DNA of 52,741 bases, taken from assembly GCA_029256725.1 (NCBI GenBank), contig JAQSXJ010000058.1:1-52741 (forward strand), in the 5' to 3' direction. Position numbers and translations under genes: made by a program. How positions within the stretch are numbered: position 1 is the first letter of the stretch; each line of letters opens with the position of its first letter. This stretch comes from Anaerocolumna sp. GTDB taxonomy: Bacteria > Bacillota > Clostridia > Lachnospirales > Lachnospiraceae. Positions 1-9,130 of this stretch are shown in pieces. The notes under the pieces were generated by a model. It was given only the letters and a program-made list of their open reading frames with translations. It did no database searches and was not told the origin of the DNA.

Positions 1-290
1 TTAATATGAGGAATGGGGTATACGATCGTAACGGGAGATTCCTTTAAGAACACAGGAAGCTTCTTTCTAAGCCGGTCAAAATTCTGTGTCTGTATCTCTA
101 TAATTCCCTCGGGGGTAACAATATCAGCATAGTAGTTCTGGTATTTAATTTCATGGCAGGATTGATTTGGGGCAAGGTAATTTTTTAAAACGGCATGGAC
201 AGTCTTTTCGCTCAGGGTTCCGATACCGCTTTCCATTCTTGGGTTATTTATAACAGTATCGATAGCCTGCTCAAACAATAATGTATTCAT
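1..290 (-). CDS. Hypothetical protein, 3' end outside the window
   Basis: The minus strand is open from an ATG at 288-290 to the window edge (96 codons, no stop). A GAGG ribosome binding site lies 7 nt upstream of the ATG. The protein begins MNTLLFEQAIDTVINNPRM and contains IEIQTQNFDRLRKKL followed by PVTIVYPIPH. It has no signal peptide or membrane segment in the visible part, and it looks soluble. I do not recognise a named family with confidence; the pattern of 'IEIQT' plus 'RKKL' suggests a conserved domain of unknown function. It is divergent from the downstream aminopeptidase, and the spacing of about 140 nt leaves room for promoters in both directions. Confidence 0.7.
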   Translation of the reverse strand, partial: MNTLLFEQAIDTVINNPRMESGIGTLSEKTVHAVLKNYLAPNQSCHEIKYQNYYADIVTPEGIIEIQTQNFDRLRKKLPVFLKESPVTIVYPIPHI

Positions 291-361
291 AAACACCCTC
301 TTTTCTTCTTGATAAGTAAAGAATAAAACATCAGGGAAAGCAGGTCAAGCGGAAATCCTGC

Positions 362-390
362 TTGTTTAATAAAATAAGGTGGGCTATAAT
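362..390 (+). promoter_or_regulatory. Sigma-A type promoter for the M18 aminopeptidase
   Basis: TTGTTT at 362-367 and TATAAT at 385-390 are separated by 17 nt. The aminopeptidase ATG lies about 38 nt further on, so this is a well-placed housekeeping promoter. It is inferred from sequence match only. Confidence 0.55.
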
Positions 391-428
391 TAATCCATAT
401 GAATTTATACAACCAAGGAGGATCAATC

Positions 429-1724
429 ATGAAAGAAAAAGAGAGTGCAAAAGAGCTACTTTCATTTATACAGGAAGCAACATCACCTTACCACGCAGTT
501 GAGGAAGGTATTAAGTATTTAGAGAAAGCAGGCTTTACCAGCCTGGAATTTAAAGAGGACTGGGAACTTACGAAGGGAGCTGGTTATTATATCAAACCTT
601 ATGCTACTTCCCTTTTTGCTTTTACAGTAGGAGAGAACTTTGAAAAGGGACAGAATTTCCGAATTGCTGCAGCCCATACAGACCATCCGGGTTTTCGCGT
701 AAAGCCAAATGCGGAGATCAAGAGCGGTGCTTATTGCAAATTAAATACAGAGGTATACGGTGGCCCCATATTAAATACCTGGATGGACCGTCCGTTGTCA
801 CTGGCAGGTAGAGTTGCACTAAGAAGTGAGGATCCTTTCCATCCTGAGCTAAGAATCCTGGATATTAAGAAGCCGGTACTTACCATCCCCAATCTGGCCA
901 TTCATGTAAATAAAGAAGTGAACAAAGGAGTGGAGATAAACAGGCAGACAGATACTTTGCCATTGTTCTCTATGGTAAATGAAGATATCTCTGAGGAGAG
1001 ATTCTTCTTAAGCTTCTTAGCTAGAGAACTTGGAATTGATAAATCAAGGATCCTTGACTATGATATGTACATATATAATAGGGAAGATGGCTGCCTCATC
1101 GGTGTCTCAGAAGATTTTGTATCCTGCCCGAGACTTGATAATCTTACTTCTGTGTGGTCCTTGTTAAAGGGAATTAACGCGGGCAGAAGAAAAGAAGGGA
1201 TTAATCTGATTGCCTTGTTCGATAACGAAGAAATCGGCAGCAAGACCAAACAGGGTGCCGATTCTGCCCTGTTAAATCTGTTGCTGGAAAAAGTAATGAG
1301 GGGATTGTCTCTTAGTGAAGACAATGTATATTCCCAAGTAACAGACAGCTTCCTATTATCAGTCGATGTAGCACACGGAGTTCATCCTAATCGACCGGAA
1401 AAATATGATCCTACTAACTACACGGCTCTTAATGAAGGAATTGTATTCAAGATTGACAGCAATCAAAGATATACATTTGATACAGAAGCAATTGCTATCG
1501 TACAACAGCTTTGTGAGGCAGCAGATGTGAAATATCAGAAATTTGTTAACCGTTCAGACATGCCTGGTGGCGGTACTTTAGGACCCATCATATCCTCTTG
1601 GCTTCCTGTAAAAACCGTGGATATCGGAATTCCATTATTAGCTATGCATTCCTCCAGGGAACTAATGGGCACCAAGGATCAGGCATATCTGGATAAATTA
1701 ATGGAAACATATTTTGGATTTTAG
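429..1724 (+). CDS. M18 family zinc aminopeptidase
   Basis: This is a cytoplasmic metallo-aminopeptidase that removes N-terminal residues (aspartyl/acidic or broad, by family) from peptides. The predicted product is 431 residues, the usual M18 length. Zinc and catalytic motifs are visible in order: AAHTDHPGF (His ligand), CPRLDNLTS (bridging Asp), LFDNEEIGS (Glu-Glu), SVDVAHGVHPN (Asp) and AMHSSRE (C-terminal His). The ATG at 429 is preferred over an in-frame ATG at 399 because AAGGAGG lies 7-8 nt upstream of it. The gene is monocistronic: its own promoter is upstream and a separate promoter starts at 1774 downstream. No odd features were seen. Confidence 0.95.
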   Translation: MKEKESAKELLSFIQEATSPYHAVEEGIKYLEKAGFTSLEFKEDWELTKGAGYYIKPYATSLFAFTVGENFEKGQNFRIAAAHTDHPGFRVKPNAEIKSGAYCKLNTEVYGGPILNTWMDRPLSLAGRVALRSEDPFHPELRILDIKKPVLTIPNLAIHVNKEVNKGVEINRQTDTLPLFSMVNEDISEERFFLSFLARELGIDKSRILDYDMYIYNREDGCLIGVSEDFVSCPRLDNLTSVWSLLKGINAGRRKEGINLIALFDNEEIGSKTKQGADSALLNLLLEKVMRGLSLSEDNVYSQVTDSFLLSVDVAHGVHPNRPEKYDPTNYTALNEGIVFKIDSNQRYTFDTEAIAIVQQLCEAADVKYQKFVNRSDMPGGGTLGPIISSWLPVKTVDIGIPLLAMHSSRELMGTKDQAYLDKLMETYFGF

Positions 1725-1773
1725 CACCATTGTTGTGAAAATAGCCAACAGAAACTAAATAATAAAGCTTATA

Positions 1774-1802
1774 TTGACAAAACGCACAAAAAGTGTTATA
1801 GT
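1774..1802 (+). promoter_or_regulatory. Consensus sigma-A promoter with no protein gene behind it
   Basis: TTGACA at 1774-1779 and TATAGT at 1797-1802 have the ideal 17-nt spacing. Transcription should begin near 1809. The next convincing start codon is at 2525, more than 700 nt downstream, so this promoter most likely drives a non-coding RNA. Confidence 0.7.
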
Positions 1803-1808
1803 AAATTA

Positions 1809-2028
1809 AGTCAATACGAGAAGGTATTGTACTAGAGGTTGGAAGCGCGTTGGGGAACGTGAGAGGGCAAAAGCTATAATGGAGTAAGACTGGTCAGATA
1901 CGTGTACAGGAGTGATAAGGTACAGGTTTGATTGGTCTTATTTTAGTTTATGGCTGTTTTGGACAGTGAAAGAATTTAAGAACCTGTTTCGTACGGTGAA
2001 TGAAGGAATATGGTGTTGGGAAACGGAC
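1809..2028 (+). ncRNA. Candidate structured non-coding RNA (unassigned family)
   Basis: This gene-free stretch follows the promoter at 1774. Several local helices are visible. AATAC (1813-1817) pairs with GTATT. CGTT/AACG closes a GGGG loop near 1848-1859. TAAGACTGGTCA (1885-1896) pairs with TGATTGGTCTTA (1929-1940) over 12 positions only if G-U pairs are allowed, which points to RNA rather than a DNA palindrome. Inside that helix TGTAC pairs with GTACA. I could not match it to tmRNA, RNase P, SRP, 6S or a known riboswitch by eye. The 3' boundary is uncertain: the RNA may continue into the long hairpin at 2029-2238. The weak frame at 1912-2112 has no family features. Confidence 0.45.
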
Positions 2029-2238
2029 GATGAGTTTGGCTTACAGTTAGGTATTTTCCTGTTCAGGGTTCCAAATTCCAATAAAATGTCCGCAGTTGTC
2101 TCTGGCAGGTGAAAGGATACCAAACTCGCTGAAAAGCGCTCAGACAGTGGTATCCTTTCACCTAGAAACAACTGCGGACATTTAAGTGTCATTAGGAACC
2201 CTTCAATGGAAAATACCTAACTGTAAGGCAAACTCATC
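2029..2238. repeat. 210-nt near-continuous long hairpin (interspersed palindromic element)
   Basis: Four helices stack almost end to end. 2029-2059 pairs with 2208-2238 (31 positions, one mismatch). GGGTTCC near 2066-2072 pairs with GGAACCC. 2084-2099 pairs with 2168-2183 (16 of 16). 2107-2122 pairs with 2148-2163 (16 of 16). The 25-nt tip reads AACTCGCT, GAAA, AGCGCTCAGACAG and itself folds as CGCT-GAAA-AGCG. Nearly the same tip (AACTCGCTACGCTCAGACA) closes the hairpin at 20270-20318, so both belong to one family of hairpin elements. It is either a MITE-like repeat or the 3' half of the RNA that begins near 1809. The remaining 2239-2524 holds no gene. Confidence 0.75.
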
Positions 2239-2524
2239 TGTTATTTTCAGTGAACGCTTTATGAGCTTACTATTATACACACTGTTGATACTCTATATTA
2301 AAAATTATAGCAGAATATGAAATTGGTATTTTGTGTTACACTGCACGTTCACGCTGCTTAAAAATTATATGTCTAATTATCTTTATCCGGTTTACTTAAG
2401 AAAATCGTCTTCTCGTCCGAAATATATTAAAATAACCCAAACTGGTTGAAAAACTGAAAAGAATTACTTTAGTTTCTTAAAGAATACTACAGGACTACCT
2501 TACACAGGCAGAAAAGAGGTTGGA

Positions 2525-5500
2525 ATGAATATAAATGTTATTTCAGATTATAAGACAGCGGGTGCTGCAAGTGCTACTGATAACTCAGCACCGCTTCAGG
2601 ATGTAAAAACAGAGGAAGTAAAAAACACCAAAGAGGCACAGGTACCACCGGCCGGTGCCGTTTATACAGAAGGAACCGACAAGAATGCCCCTGTCTATGA
2701 GGACAAAGAAGAAGCAGCAGAAGATACTGTTTATAAGCAAGAAGAAGCGGCTGGTGGAGATGTATCAAATACATCCTCACAAATAACTGAGAGTGATTAC
2801 ATAGCTCTTGAACAGGAAGGTATCTCTCTTGAGAAGTTTGAACTGGAGCGTCTTGACAGAATGCTTTCTAGAATAAAGCAGCAAAGAGACTTACAAGATG
2901 AGAGCATTACAGAGCAAAGAACTAAATTAACAGAAAAGGTTTTGCAGCAACAGTTTCTTGCACTTGATTATACGAAGAATAAGCATCTCATTGAGAGACT
3001 GGATTCTGCGAATATACCAATAACCAAAGCCAATATAGAGCGTATTGCCACAGGTGCGGATAAAGCAAAGTCTGTGGAGAACATGTCTGACCAGGCGAAA
3101 TATTATCTGGTTAAGAACCGAATGGAACCCACTCTTGATAATATATATAAAGCAAGTTACAGCGCTGCTCATGTGAAGGAAACACCAGTTAACGATAGCC
3201 AGTGGGAGAGTATCAGGCCTCAGGCTGAGAAAATTATTGAAGATTCCGGTTTTGAAGTAAATGAGCAAAGCTTAAGCAATGCCAGATGGCTTTATTCAAT
3301 TCTCCCTCACTTAGTTTCCTGGCGGAAGGTCAAGGGGATAGAGCAGCCAGGGCAGACCTGGACATTAGCGATGATACTATTCGAACTGTGGTGTCCGTCC
3401 GCTCAGATAAAGAAGTGGACAACCTGTCTATCAGGGATTTGTATAAGCAGCAGAGGCAACAAGAAAATGAAGATAGAAATACTGATACAAATGCTAAAAC
3501 CATCATAGAAAATACAGCACAGGCAACTGTCAGCCAGGAGGAAATCGATATACGGACTATAACCGTAAGAAGGCGCCTGGAGGAAATTCGATTAAAGATG
3601 ACTTCTGATGCAAGTGGTGAGTTGTTAAAAAAAGGGTTCCATCTGGAGACGGATTCTCTTGTAAAAGTGGTCGAAGGCTTGAAAGAAATCGAGGATAACT
3701 ATTATCGAAATCTTTTAAAAGAAGGCAATGTAAATGTCAATCAAGAAAATATCAGCACCGTGAAAGCCCGCCTATTACAGGTTGAGGAACTAAAGAGTGC
3801 ACCAGCAGCACTGCTTTCTACTACTCTTCCTTCCTGGCCTCAGGAAACAGTAGAAAGTCTTACGGCAGCAGGAAATGACTACAAAAGGAATCATGCAGCC
3901 GACAGTTATGAGACATTGATGACCAGACCAAGAGCAGATATGGGTGATTCCATCTCCAAGGCTTTTCAAAATACAGGCAGCCTGTTAGAGGAAATGGGGC
4001 TGGAAGCAACGGAGGCAAATAAAAGGGCTCTGCGTATATTAGGTTACAACAATATGCCGCTGACTTCCGAGAATATAGACCTTGTTAAACTTCACGATAC
4101 ACAGGTAAACAATGTAATGAAGAACTTCCATCCGGCAGTTGCGGTGGAATTCATCAGAAAGGGTATTAACCCGGTAGAACTTCCTATAGAAGAACTGAAT
4201 AATCAAATAAATGCTATGAAAGAAGAGCTTGGAGTAACCGATGAGGAACGTTTCAGCCGTTTCTTATGGAAGATGGATAAGAACAATGAAATTACTGAGG
4301 AAGAAAGAAAATCTTATATCGGTATATACAGACTCTTAAATGCTGTTGATAAAACAGATGGAGCAGCTCTGGGAGCTGTTGTAAAAGCAGATCAGGATCT
4401 GACCCTCAAGAATCTACTTACAGCAGTAAGGACCAGGCGAAGCGGTGGCATTGAAGCTTCTGTAGACGACAGTTTTGGAACGCTTTCGGAGTATACTAAG
4501 AAAGGTGAATCCATCACCGAGCAGATTAATACCACCTATTCAAAGGAAGCCTTAGATGCTTCCGAACACACAAAAGCCTCCTATGGTAAAGAACTGGTTA
4601 GAGAAATCAAGGAAAATCTTTCACCGGAAGCATTAAGTGCTCTTAAAGATACAAATGATGTTGTAAACATGACCTTAGAGCAGGTAGCAGAAGTTCTGAA
4701 AGAGCAAAATAAGGATACGGATAAAGCTTATTACAATGAGAAACTCAAGGAACTTAAGGAGTCAGTTACCAAAGAAGCTCAGGCTCTGCTGGATAACAAT
4801 AAGCTTCCTGTTACCCTAGCAAACGTAATGGCTGCAAGTGATTATCTGCAAAAGGAGAACACAGTATTTCATAAGCTTAATAACTTATTGCAGAGAAGTG
4901 ATAACAATATTGAAGCTGCAGACACAGAAGAAGAGCAATTTACACTGGAGGCACCTGAAGGAACAGAGAGAAGTTTTAACCTTGAAAGCTTATCAGATAA
5001 ATTACTGGACAATCTTGAGAATGACAGTCAGATAAAGAATGTCTATCAGGAAATAGAGACCGAGGTACAGGACATACTTAAGAGTTACTATGAAAAGGGT
5101 AATTTAACGGTTAAAGACATGGGGGATATTCGAAGAATCGGTAACGGGATGCAGTTTATTACCCAAATGGCTTTAAGGGAAAGTTACCAAATACCATTGG
5201 TAACCACAGGAGGAATCACCAATGTAAATGTAACACTGCTTAAAAACACCGGTGACACGGGAAAAGCCGCCGTTAAGATACCCTCCCGTAATCTGGGACA
5301 GATTGAACTGAATCTGACGGTAAAAAATAACGAAGTAAGTGCCTTTATTGTCTGCGAAACAAGAGAAGGGTTAGAAGCTGTAAAAAGTAAAGAAGCAGAT
5401 ATTGCAGAGGCATTTTCATCAAAAGATACAAAAATTAAACAAATCAGCTATGGAATAGGTAATACTTTCGGTGAAACCGGTCGATATAACAATTATAAGC

Positions 5501-5613
5501 CAAAAGAAGAAGGCGAAATCAATACCGGAGATACCCCTGCAGACACCGGTACACTGCTAAAACTTTCGAAGGCATTCATACTTCATATGAAAGAGATAGA
5601 AAACCAAGCATAA
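2525..5613 (+). pseudogene. DUF6240-type flagellar-locus protein, frameshifted (two overlapping frames)
   Basis: The reading starts at ATG 2525 (GAGG upstream) and is coding-like until about ...SNARWLYS near 3297. The rest of the protein continues in a different frame from about 3286 (...LSFLAEGQGDRAARADL) to the stop at 5613. A net gain of one base (mod 3) would rejoin them, and the usual segment after 'ARWL' seems missing, so a deletion with frameshift is likely. The repeats carry 'xPxTxANI/ENI' helical units (for example ANIPITKANIERI, NMPLTSENIDLV, KLPVTLANVMAA). The C-terminus (LGQIELNLTVKNNEVSAFIV) resembles the FliK hook-length-control C-terminal domain. It sits 16 nt before flagellin, so a role in flagellar assembly is inferred. 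It may be an assembly error rather than a true pseudogene. Confidence 0.7.
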
Positions 5614-5629
5614 GGTAAAGGAGAAATCA

Positions 5630-7024
5630 ATGAGAATTAATCATAATATTTCAGCGTTAAAAGCAAACAACATGCTGAACAGAACAAATAAGAGTCTTGA
5701 TAAGAGTTTAGAAAAGCTCTCTTCCGGATTTCGTATTAACAAAGCTGCTGACGATGCTGCTGGTATGGCAATTTCCCAAAAGATGAAGACACAGATTGCA
5801 GGCCTGGAGCAGGCTTCCAGAAATGCATCCGATGGAATTTCTATTATACAGACAGCAGAAGGAGCTTTGAACGAAGTAAATTCCATGCTGCAAAGAATGA
5901 GGGAGTTATCTGTTCAGGCATCTAATGGTACCAATACTATCGCAGACAGAAAATCAATACAAGCAGAAATCGATCAGTTAAAATCAGAAATTCAGAGAAT
6001 TTCCGATACAACTGAATTTAATACAAAAACATTATTAGATGGAAGCATTGATAGACAGTCCTTTACAAACAATCCCAATGTACAGTTGGTTTCCGTTTCT
6101 GATACTGTAAAGAATGCAAATTATTCAATTGATATAACACAGAGAGCAGAGCAAGCTAAAATCAACAGTGCAGCAGTTACATTCCCTACGACTCCAGCAG
6201 TTGGCGGAACTATAAATATAAACGGTAACGAAATTGAAATTAGTGATACAGATACCTTTGATGAAGCCTATGAAAAAATAAGAGATCTTAGTGATTCAGC
6301 GAATATAGATTGCGTCAGAAGTGCGGCAGCACCATATACCCTGACCTTTACCTCCAGAGAATATGGCTCAGATAAGAGTATAACTTTTAACTGTGATAAT
6401 CCTGCACTAGCAGCATCATTCGGTCTTACATCCGGTACAACTGCAACCGGTCAGGATGCAGTTGTAACAACTGTAGTTTCAGGTACCAGTGCTTATACAT
6501 CAACAGCTACCGTTTCATCAAAAGGTAATTTGGTTACTATTACTGATTCAAACGGTTTTGAGATGATATTTGATACTCAAAAGCTAACGACAGTACCTGC
6601 CACAGTAACAACAACTGTTCTTGATTCCGGTCCTATGAAGCTTCAAATAGGTTCTAACGAAGGACAGACCATGGAGGTAAGACTTCCGAAAGTGAATCCC
6701 GACACACTTGGTATAAGTATGGTAAATATAGGTACACAAGAGGGAGCAGAAGCAGCGATAACAATATTTGATAATGCCAATAATATGGTTAGTGCAATCC
6801 GTGCTAAATTGGGTGCTTATCAGAATCGTCTCGAACACTCCATCTCAAACCTTGATACAACTTCCGAAAACATGACAGAAGCGCTCTCTCGTATTGAAGA
6901 TGTTGATATGGCTAAGGAAATGGCAACTTATACTCAAATGAATGTACTTGCTCAGGCTGGAACTTCAATGCTTGCACAGGCCAATGAAAGACCTCAGACA
7001 GTATTAACATTACTGCAGGGTTAA
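5630..7024 (+). CDS. fliC: Flagellin (filament subunit)
   Basis: This is the structural protein of the flagellar filament, exported by the flagellar type III system. It has 464 residues. The conserved N-terminal D0/D1 helix begins MRINHNISALKANNMLNR and continues with LSSGFRINKAADDAAGMAIS and SDGISIIQTAEGALNEVN. The C-terminal D0 ends with QMNVLAQAGTSMLAQANE and PQTVLTLLQG. The central 150-380 region is threonine- and serine-rich with beta-type sequence, typical of a variable surface D2 domain. AAAGGAG lies 7 nt before the ATG. The gene is 16 nt downstream of the broken DUF6240 gene and 113 nt upstream of the FliS-like gene. A short stem CATTAG/CTAATG follows the stop. Confidence 0.97.
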   Translation: MRINHNISALKANNMLNRTNKSLDKSLEKLSSGFRINKAADDAAGMAISQKMKTQIAGLEQASRNASDGISIIQTAEGALNEVNSMLQRMRELSVQASNGTNTIADRKSIQAEIDQLKSEIQRISDTTEFNTKTLLDGSIDRQSFTNNPNVQLVSVSDTVKNANYSIDITQRAEQAKINSAAVTFPTTPAVGGTININGNEIEISDTDTFDEAYEKIRDLSDSANIDCVRSAAAPYTLTFTSREYGSDKSITFNCDNPALAASFGLTSGTTATGQDAVVTTVVSGTSAYTSTATVSSKGNLVTITDSNGFEMIFDTQKLTTVPATVTTTVLDSGPMKLQIGSNEGQTMEVRLPKVNPDTLGISMVNIGTQEGAEAAITIFDNANNMVSAIRAKLGAYQNRLEHSISNLDTTSENMTEALSRIEDVDMAKEMATYTQMNVLAQAGTSMLAQANERPQTVLTLLQG

Positions 7025-7137
7025 TTAATTGGGTTCATTAGGTTGAGCTAATGAGGGTTTAAGGTTAATCACGTTTCTTATGAATGAAGATTTATAGAAG
7101 TACTATATCTCTTGGCTAGAAAGGATCAATAACAGGA

Positions 7138-7617
7138 ATGGAAAAGGAATTAGCAAAATCTTTTGCAGCCAGAATTACGCAGGCTTCCAAAACAGAACTG
7201 ATTGTAATTATGTATGAGGTTATTCTATCAGACATTCAATCAGCAAAAGAAAAGCTGAGTAATGGAGAAATAGAAGAATTTAAACATGATATCAAACATG
7301 GACAGAAATTCTTAAATGAACTGATGTCAGCCCTTGATTATACCTATGATATATCCTTAAACCTTATGAGTCTTTATATCTTTATTAATAAAGCATTAGT
7401 AGATGCTTTATACCAGATGGAGCAGAAGTCCCTTCAGGATGCGGAAGAAGTCCTTCAGATATTAATGAAAGGCTTTGAAGGCATTGCTAAAGAAGATAGA
7501 TCCGGACCGGTTATGCAAAATACCGGGCAGATCTATGCAGGACTCACCTATGGCAGAGGAGTATTGAACGAGACATATGTTGATCCAAATCAGTTTAACA
7601 GAGGTTTTAAGGCGTAA
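7138..7617 (+). CDS. fliS: FliS-like flagellin export chaperone
   Basis: This 159-residue, mostly helical protein carries the FliS-type pattern: an N-terminal segment SKTELIVIMYEVILSDIQ, then LNELMSALDY, and a middle helix ISLNLMSLYIFINKALVDA corresponding to the 'L..LY.Y....L..A' region that binds the flagellin C-terminus. FliS keeps flagellin unfolded in the cytoplasm and prevents premature polymerisation. The position directly after flagellin fits. It is about 25-30 residues longer than a typical FliS, mainly at the C-terminus (GLTYGRGVLNETYVDPNQF), so it may be a divergent subfamily. The ribosome binding site is weak. A terminator follows at 7633. Confidence 0.8.
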   Translation: MEKELAKSFAARITQASKTELIVIMYEVILSDIQSAKEKLSNGEIEEFKHDIKHGQKFLNELMSALDYTYDISLNLMSLYIFINKALVDALYQMEQKSLQDAEEVLQILMKGFEGIAKEDRSGPVMQNTGQIYAGLTYGRGVLNETYVDPNQFNRGFKA

Positions 7618-7632
7618 TATAATATAAAAAAC

Positions 7633-7680
7633 AGAACCCGTTAGAGAAAATTTTTAAATCTTCTCACGGGTTCTTTCTTT
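7633..7680. terminator. Bidirectional terminator between fliS and the LacI gene
   Basis: AGAACCCG at 7633-7640 pairs with CGGGTTCT at 7667-7674, helped by GAGAA/TTCTC, and is followed on the plus strand by TTTCTTT. The right arm overlaps the end of the minus-strand LacI gene, so the convergent genes share it. Confidence 0.7.
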
Positions 7681-8667
7681 GCATATGGCAGTGGATTGGC
7701 GTTTCATAAATTTGGCTCTGAGAAGCAGTTTACTGGTGGTTATATTGTGTATAAGCCCATCCAACAGTAGGAAAGCACTCTTTCCCAAATCAACCCTATC
7801 CTGCCTGATAGTGGTCAATGCCGGGGAGAGCTGAGCGGCAATGGGAAGATCATCAAAGCCAATGACGCTGATATCCTCAGGGACGTTAAACCCCTGTTTT
7901 GTGACTTCGGTTATAACACCGGAAGCGATAAGGTCACTGGCGCAGATTATTGCAGTAGCACCGTTTTTTAGAAAAGAAGGAACATGGTATTTGGCACAGT
8001 CCGGAACATAATAACCGTATTCAATGAGGTTTTCTTCCGGTTTGAGGCTATGTTTATTCATGCTGTTTACAAAAGCAGCATAACGCTGCTCTGATACCAT
8101 GGAGTTTTTAGAGCCATTGAGAAATGCAATTTTTTTATGCCCCAATTCTTTCAGATGGTCAACCGCAAGGTCAATACCTTCTTCACTGTCCGTTCCCACA
8201 TAGCCTACATGATTGTTTCTTTCTATATAATTATCAAGAAGAACAGTAGGCACCATGGTTTTGTTTAGCTGTACCACCCAGTCGTCGTGAAGGGTAAACC
8301 CCAGAAAAAACGCTCCGCTGTATCCGTTCTTCAGCATATAGGAATCATATTTTTCGTCTGTTTGAAGGGTAAGGCTTGAGGGGATCACAGTTACCTCCCA
8401 ATGCCTTCTGGCAGCAGATAACTTAAAACCTACGATTATGTCATACCCAAACTGCTCGATGTTTTCGTAGTCCATATTTTCAATAAAAATGCATACTTTA
8501 CGTGTGGTAGTGGTTCGCATCTTTTTTGTTGCATAACCCATTTCCACAGCGGTGTCCAGTACTAGCTGGCGCATATCATTGCTGATGTCGCTGGCACCGT
8601 TTAAACCCTTGGATACGGTACTGACTGCTATGCCGAGTTTATTTGCAATATCTTTTATAGTAGCCAT
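7654..8667 (-). CDS. LacI family transcriptional regulator
   Basis: This is a 337-residue sugar-responsive DNA-binding repressor. The N-terminal helix-turn-helix is clear (TIKDIANKLGIAVSTVSKGLNG, then the hinge-region helix LVLDTAVEMGYATKK). The remainder is a periplasmic-binding-protein-like sensor with NHVGYVGTDSEEGIDLAVDHL, GHKKIAFLNGSKNS, ASDLIASGVITEV and ISVIGFDDLPIAAQLSPALTTI. The ligand is unknown. It is convergent with fliS and divergent from the second LacI gene at 9197. Its upstream 460 nt contains a perfect TAAGCGCTTA palindrome and a tandem TTCTCAAA array, both candidate control sites. The ATG at 8667 has only a distant GGGGAG, so its ribosome binding site is weak. Confidence 0.93.
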   Translation of the reverse strand: MATIKDIANKLGIAVSTVSKGLNGASDISNDMRQLVLDTAVEMGYATKKMRTTTTRKVCIFIENMDYENIEQFGYDIIVGFKLSAARRHWEVTVIPSSLTLQTDEKYDSYMLKNGYSGAFFLGFTLHDDWVVQLNKTMVPTVLLDNYIERNNHVGYVGTDSEEGIDLAVDHLKELGHKKIAFLNGSKNSMVSEQRYAAFVNSMNKHSLKPEENLIEYGYYVPDCAKYHVPSFLKNGATAIICASDLIASGVITEVTKQGFNVPEDISVIGFDDLPIAAQLSPALTTIRQDRVDLGKSAFLLLDGLIHNITTSKLLLRAKFMKRQSTAICKERTREKI

Positions 8668-8718
8668 GAATTTTCTGGTCTCCCCTGGTTATCTTTTTGT
8701 TTAATTCACAAATTATTT

Positions 8719-8865
8719 AATTTCTCAAATTGTCTAAATTCTCAAACCTATTTTAATTCTCAAACCTGTTTAATTTCTCAAATTTAACTGTCTTAAATTC
8801 TCATTTCAGAACGTAACAAAAGTATAAACCGAAAAAATCTACATTACAATAGATAAATTCTCATT
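8719..8865. repeat. Tandem array of (A/T)AATT(T)CTCA repeats
   Basis: The unit AATTCTCAAA (or AATTTCTCAAA) recurs at about 8719, 8736, 8754 and 8772 with 17-18-nt spacing. Shortened AAATTCTCATT copies lie at 8795 and 8855. The array lies just upstream of the minus-strand LacI gene, within a 529-nt gene-free stretch between the two LacI genes (8668-9196). No open frame or known element explains it. The spacing (under two helical turns) is suggestive of repeated protein binding sites. Confidence 0.6.
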
Positions 8866-8873
8866 TGACCCCA

Positions 8874-8924
8874 TAATAAGCGCAATGAGACTGGTAGCAG
8901 CCCATTACATGTAATAAGCGCTTA
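8874..8924. promoter_or_regulatory. Candidate LacI-type operator pair (TAATAAGCGC)
   Basis: TAATAAGCGC occurs at 8874-8883 and again at 8912-8921. The second copy extends into the perfect 10-bp palindrome TAAGCGCTTA at 8915-8924. A CG- or GC-centred short palindrome is the usual shape of LacI-family operators. The site lies between two LacI genes. Which regulator binds it is unknown. Confidence 0.4.
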
Positions 8925-9130
8925 GATGATTATCTATAGGTCTCCTTTCGCCATGCTAATAGAAAGAAAGATTTCAGAGGGAAATCGATTAGATGTGAGA
9001 TGTGACCATATTATGGGAAGCTGTTAAGAGAATCACTTTATCATACCAGTTGCATTTTTAGGTTATATCAATATTTACTAAAAAAAGTAAGTTAAAACAA
9101 ATATAAAATATATAAAATTATAAAAATCCA

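Noticed and set aside
1809..2028. tmRNA, RNase P, SRP RNA, c-di-GMP, T-box or cobalamin riboswitch
   Set aside because: None of their conserved core strings was found by reading; the region is left unassigned.
1912..2112. 66-codon plus-strand frame and an overlapping 84-codon minus-strand frame
   Set aside because: They lie in the folded RNA/long-hairpin region, have poor ribosome sites and no family features; the palindrome explains open frames on both strands.
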